From the NCBI RefSeq assembly GCF_964340395.1, contig NC_135557.1, positions 7,534,209-7,571,708 on the forward strand: a stretch of 37,500 bases of DNA, written 5' to 3'. Each line of letters begins with the position of its first letter. The stretch's first letter is position 1. A program made the translations under genes and the position numbers. The notes beneath the pieces were generated by a model. The model saw only the letters and a list, made by a program, of their open reading frames with translations. It searched no databases and was not told the DNA's origin. Source of the DNA: Glandiceps talaboti (taxonomy: Eukaryota > Hemichordata > Enteropneusta > Spengelidae). Positions 33,321 to 37,500 of the stretch are shown in pieces.

Positions 33321-33368
33321 TTGAACCATTCGATGGCTGACATAGAATTTTTCCATCGAATGGTTCAA
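33321..33368. other. perfect 16-bp-arm hairpin
   Basis: TTGAACCATTCGATGG at 33321-33336 pairs with CCATCGAATGGTTCAA at 33353-33368 around a 16-base loop. It lies just before a TA array. Confidence 0.85.
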
Positions 33369-33383
33369 GAACTTAGTCTTAGA

Positions 33384-33385
<2 letters not shown>

Positions 33386-33462
<77 letters not shown>
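33386..33462. repeat. (TA)n array
   Basis: About 38 uninterrupted TA units, flanked on both sides by hairpins. Confidence 0.98.
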
Positions 33463-33464
<2 letters not shown>

Positions 33465-33468
33465 GAAT

Positions 33469-33541
33469 AAACTTGTATGAAAACAAAGGTTACGTATTAC
33501 TCAGTATTAACAATACATAACCTTTGTTTCCATACAAGTTT
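33469..33541. mobile_element. 73-bp hairpin, MITE-like
   Basis: AAACTTGTATGAAAACAAAG at the left mirrors CTTTGTTTCCATACAAGTTT at the right. Arms are about 31 bp with few mismatches. Confidence 0.75.
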
Positions 33542-33558
33542 GTGTACACACAGTCGTC

Positions 33559-33831
33559 AATAATTATTCAAAACGTAAATGCATACATTAGGTTACATAT
33601 ATCCTTGGATGGCTTGAGTTGGATACGTAGAAGTACTTTTATTTTTATTTGATACATTTTATTCTATTTAAAAATCACGTAGATTATCGATGTAGCAGCC
33701 GGCAAGCTTTTACATGGAATAAAATGTATCAAATAAAAATAAAAGTACTTCCGCTAGTCCGTCGAGCTCAGATCACCGAACTTACACAACCCGAGAAAAT
33801 ATGATTAAAATGACGGCACAAAAGTCGTATT
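33559..33831 (+). repeat. dispersed repeat, copy B, with internal 35-bp-arm hairpin
   Basis: About 273 bp matching copy A at 28334-28581. It contains perfect inverted arms 33630-33664 and 33717-33751 (GAAGTACTTTTATTTTTATT and onward), separated by 52 bp that include the shared TAGATTATCGATGTAGCAGC block. Confidence 0.9.
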
Positions 33832-34869
33832 GAAATTGAAACAATGACAGAGGCCGAATACCAAGAGCACTCTAGATTAATTATCTACTTAACTTGTCCC
33901 ACATAGTGATGTACATGTCAATATTTACAACTGCCTGTTACTGCAAGTTTGTGTGTGAGAAAATCGTTCACCAACAAATGTCATAAAATATAATGAGTTG
34001 TTTTCGTTATTTTTCGCAGGGATACATTTATTGAACATATGCAGATGTGTAAGACATATATTGCATTTTAATAAATGCTTGGTAATTTTTGCTTAATATC
34101 AAACAATCTTCTGTACAGGAATATGACATGGAAAATATTTTTTTTATATGAAACTGGACAAACATGACAGAGTTATGATGGGTGTCAGTTTGTACCAAAT
34201 GCGAATAAAACATCATAATGTTTTATATGATTTATTTATTTTGAAATATGATCGAATGAATCATGTATAAATATGAATTAGAATCATCCAGTCATTACTT
34301 GGAACAGGGTTTTGGCGATATGATTTAGGCAAGCCTACATATCAATCTCAGTTTAAGTTATTTCCAACTGCAGACAAAGAACGAGTCTTAGGTTACGCGT
34401 TTATGTGGTGTGATAAACACTAAAGTAGTTAATAAGAACATCATAAACAATACTAGTGGAGACTCCGATTGGTCTATTTTGATGTTATCAGAGATCTGAT
34501 AAGCATCCACTCATCAACATATTGTATCATACAGAAACAAAGGCTGTAGCAGAACCTGTAATAGTCAAGGTGGTAGACCAAGTCCACATTATTTATTAGA
34601 TCAGATTATCACACTTCAACAGGATGGCATGCAGCGAGCTAACCAAGCCATACTATTAATTAGGTATACAACTTTGTGATCACGTGTCTTGCTGTATATC
34701 CTTTACTTAATATCGTACTCTTTAAAATATCGATAGTACTGTTCATATTTATACATGTATCTTATTGAAAATAACATTCTATTCGACTGATGCTACACTG
34801 CTACTCTAAAACAAAACTGTAAACAATGCTAATTTTCACTATATCCGCAGACCACTATGGACAATTTTG
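33832..34869. other. no gene seen
   Basis: AT-rich sequence with no recognised exon, repeat or RNA. The missing first part of the C-type lectin domain was looked for here and not found. Confidence 0.4.
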
Positions 34870-35232
34870 CATGGTGGTCTAGTCTAAGCTCTACTCTACC
34901 ATACTCTTTTCTACTCTATGTTGTTTTGCTCTACTACACAACTTTATACTACACTAATATTATTTGCTCTACTCATACTACACGGCTCCTCTCTATGATC
35001 TATTTTGATTTGATGTACCCTACACTAATGTACTTTACACTACACAGATGTAAACAACTTTACTATGTTCTACTCCACTTTACTCCAGTCAACTCCATTC
35101 CACTCTACTCTACTCCATTCTATTCTACTCCATCCAACTCCATTCCACCCTACTCTACTCCATTCTATTCTACTCCATCCAACTCCATTCCACCCTACTC
35201 TACTATATTCTATTCTACTCCACTCCACTCCA
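34870..35232. repeat. CTACTC-rich simple repeat with 45-bp higher-order unit
   Basis: Pyrimidine-rich CTACTC/CCATTC units. From about 35092 a 45-bp unit (ACTCCATTCCACCCTACTCT onward) recurs almost three times. It lies directly upstream of the lectin exon. Confidence 0.9.
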
Positions 35233-35283
35233 GTATACCATCTAAATGTATTATTTGAATGTGATATCGTTATTTTATTTTAG

Positions 35284-35478
35284 CCATCTACTGGTGATAA
35301 ATGGGTTGATGATACTAATTTGCAAGGTTTCAGACGATGGGATAAAGGGGAACCTAACAGCAACTTATATATTAACTCGTGTACAGAATTCTCAATAAGT
35401 ACAGATGGCGTTATGTGGAATGATCATGATTGTTCAAAACACAGAAGATATATCTGTGAGAAAATATCGAGCGAATGA
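35284..35478 (+). CDS. C-terminal exon of a C-type lectin domain protein
   Basis: After TTATTTTATTTTAG the exon reads PSTGDKWVDDTNLQGFRRWD, KGEPNSNLYINSCTEF, then MWNDHDCSKHRRYICEK and a TGA stop. It holds the EPN and WND motifs that bind calcium and mannose-type sugars in C-type lectins, and the last three conserved Cys. The exon codes for the second half of the domain. The first half and any signal peptide are not visible upstream in the 5.4 kb after the polycystin-like gene. It may belong to a secreted lectin or to the end of a larger protein. C-type lectin domains also occur at the N-terminus of some polycystin-1-like proteins, but this exon ends in a stop. Confidence 0.85.
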   Translation, partial: PSTGDKWVDDTNLQGFRRWDKGEPNSNLYINSCTEFSISTDGVMWNDHDCSKHRRYICEKISSE

Positions 35479-36516
35479 TCCAATAACCACTTAACTTGGT
35501 ATGTTACAGTTTACGGGGTTTTTTTTGCTCTAAAGTAAAATGGTATAACGTTTGCATATGTCGTTAACAAATATTGTACATAATATGAAACATTGCCCTG
35601 CAAGCTTAAATTTGATGTATGGAAGACTTGTTATGGCAGCGATTTGCATAACTGTGACCTGCGACTTGACCGCGACTACAAACGTTGCCTTGCATACTGG
35701 CTTAAATTGTTAGAAATTGACATCTGTGGCTATATAAACGTTTGTAATGTCATGTTTTAAACACTTTGATGATACAGGTAGGACAACGTGGGCTCCGTAT
35801 GTTAATAAAATCAATGTTAAGATATCGTTTTGGCATAGTTTTGTTTCAACAAGAAGTGGGCAATGCTTGTGTTTTTTTCTGGATCCTTTTATATAGAGAG
35901 TGAAAGAATGCTGTAAACAAGAATGACATTTTGCTATCACTCATTCATCTAGACTTACATCTCTACTATAAATTTAAATCACAATTGCAACCTGTATAGT
36001 ATTTAAAATTTCCTCAATTATAGACAAAAAGTTTGTTTAGTAGCTAAATACTGCTCGACTCATAAATTGAATATTGAGGTAGGCCGCTACCTTCAACTAC
36101 ATGCTTCTCACATATTTTGTTTGTATTGTAAAAATAAATACAATGTACTTGTTGTCGAAAATGAATATCATTTTTTATTTCTCTTTCCACGTTATGTTGA
36201 ACTTATAGTAACATTTTTTTTACCAACTCACTGGAGTATAAATCCAAGCGATTACAGTCTAGTCCGTTTATTATCATCTCAGGATCAGACCACCATTAAT
36301 ACGTACGTACGTATGTATGTATGTATGTATGTATGTATGTATGTATGTGTGTGTATGTCAGTTTATGTGAGATGATATTTATGTGAGTAAATGTACGCCG
36401 TAAATAATTGCCCATGAGGTTTAATTTGGTTCAAACCATGAGCAAAACATGTATCCCCCCCCCCCTTCAGATCATCAAACTGTTCATGCTCCCTCCCAAC
36501 AATTATGTGTGTTCCT
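35479..36516. other. 3' flank of lectin exon, no gene seen
   Basis: AT-rich, with a GTAT microsatellite and a 14-base C run at about 36455. Confidence 0.5.
36301..36356. repeat. (GTAC)n(GTAT)n microsatellite
   Basis: ACGTACGT followed by about nine GTAT units. Confidence 0.95.
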
Positions 36517-36816
36517 CTAGGGTGATGCTCTACTCCTGAATGCGTGCTTGTTTGTCCAGTAACCGAACATTAACCGATTGCTACAAATGAACACAATACT
36601 GTTTCCATAGGGACATATAGTCAATACAACTAAACATGCAGCAAATATTGCACCCGGAAAGAGTATTACTAGATTTAGGGTGCTCATTTCTGAAAGGGGG
36701 TAACCTGTAAAGTGTGTCACCACAAGTTTACAAGTCGGTTTGTCAACTCGTCGCATGTAGACTTTTTCACACTCCCGCATAACTCTATCAGTGTCGCCGT
36801 CAATCAACATAGACAT
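36517..36816 (-). CDS. uncertain 99-codon frame with one hydrophobic segment
   Basis: Starts MSMLIDGDTDRVMRECEKVY, has a hydrophobic stretch LVILFPGAIFAACLVVLTIC, and ends in a stop. No domain recognised, and no splice context examined gives support. It could be a small membrane-protein exon or a chance frame. Confidence 0.2.
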   Translation of the reverse strand: MSMLIDGDTDRVMRECEKVYMRRVDKPTCKLVVTHFTGYPLSEMSTLNLVILFPGAIFAACLVVLTICPYGNSIVFICSNRLMFGYWTNKHAFRSRASP

Positions 36817-37068
36817 ATATTTAGCTTTGTTTCTGCTATCGATAGCTGAGTCATTCCTGATTCATCCAGCAATTGTTTCGATCATCCCTGAGCATTTGTT
36901 TAATCATAGGTTGGATTTAATACCGACGCCATTTTTCTGGGTAGTACCAATAACTCGGAAATAGTGAAAATGACAGTTCTTGTTTGGCTATCAGATAGGC
37001 AATATTTATTTTTATTTTCATTTCTGCTATTTTGTTATCACCCTTTAAGTACTAATTATAATGAAGGC

Positions 37069-37345
37069 TTACATCAAGGGACTGGCCACCGCTGGTTTCG
37101 CTAAATATATGGCTTTGAATTCGCCCGAACGTGCGCCACCGAAATGTGTTTCATTAAAATTTGCTCGTTTTTCAACCAATATTCGCCGTTCCAACGCGAA
37201 ATCAGACTTGTCTTTCGAGAAATTACAATATCGACACCATGCACTGTAAATTCGGCCATCTATTAAGTACTTGCTGTCTTCACTGGTATGGCCATGGATA
37301 TCCACTCAAATTGTTCAAGCCATCGTGCCAATTTCATATCTTTAG
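37069..37345 (-). pseudogene. possible zinc-finger/hAT-type transposase N-terminus, frameshifted
   Basis: On the minus strand one frame gives KLARWLEQFEW (about 37299-37340) and another gives YLIDGRIYSAWCRYCNFSKD (inside 37069-37305). W-L-x2-F-x-W followed by a C-x2-C pair recalls the start of ZMYM/hAT-related proteins. A frameshift separates them, and the His part of the finger is not clear. This is pattern recognition only. Confidence 0.25.
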
Positions 37346-37500
37346 ATTTTCCAGATTGTGACGAGTGATCTTTTCAAGCCACCACATTTGAAACGTCATC
37401 TGTTGTCTTGTTGCGATTGCGAACGGGTTCATCATTTCCATCACTCCTACCTGGCTTACTAGCTGGAGAAAGGAAACGAGTTATATGTCGTTTACTCATA

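Noticed and set aside
29798-37500. Downstream exons for the missing TM6-11 channel part of the polycystin-like gene
   Set aside because: I looked for hydrophobic and PKD-channel-like blocks in the open frames and found none. The stop in the last exon is in phase with good splice sites.

Overview
The window is nuclear DNA of an animal. It is AT-rich, with introns bounded by GT-AG, many micro- and minisatellites, and nested transposons. The main gene is a polycystin-1-like membrane protein with HYR, GAIN/GPS and PLAT modules. That gene, together with a C-type lectin exon and a bivalve 'pearl'-like element, suggests a marine invertebrate (lophotrochozoan or invertebrate deuterostome). The species cannot be fixed from the sequence.

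Layout. 1-6.4 kb: a 60-bp minisatellite, then two isolated exon candidates. One is a plus-strand C-terminal exon like the tails of animal integrase-core proteins (1355-1564). The other is a minus-strand exon with a UBZ4-type C2HC zinc finger (3366-3542). A 42/21-bp minisatellite open on both strands follows at 4.14-4.43 kb. 6.4-12.66 kb: nested mobile elements. An RTE-like non-LTR retrotransposon is split by an element with inverted ends (6638-12275). That element carries a decayed BEL/Pao pol with a 3' LTR. The BEL/Pao copy is itself broken by a 509-bp MULE-like element with a 9-bp target duplication, by a tRNA-like SINE fragment, and by a 1.27-kb pearl/HINE-like element with about six 153-bp repeats. 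12.86-13.04 kb: another minisatellite.

13.785-29.797 kb: fifteen consecutive exons of a polycystin-1-like gene on the plus strand. All splice sites are GT-AG, all phases agree, and there is no internal stop: 3,149 nt plus one upstream base make 1,050 codons. The order is HYR, FN3-like module, GAIN region with GPS, TM1, PLAT, TM2-5 and a last hydrophobic segment. The protein then stops, before the TRP-like channel module of full-length polycystin-1. The gene is open at its 5' end. Its introns hold a 1-kb array of a 45-bp repeat, a 650-bp tetranucleotide array, TA arrays and a 43-bp minisatellite.

29.8-37.5 kb: mostly non-coding. It holds several hairpin (MITE-like) elements, two copies of one dispersed repeat, TA arrays, and one exon ending a C-type lectin domain with EPN and WND motifs (35284-35478). 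Near the right edge two minus-strand reading frames remain uncertain. The intact cell-surface gene is the functional centre of the window; the mobile elements are dead copies that record successive insertions.
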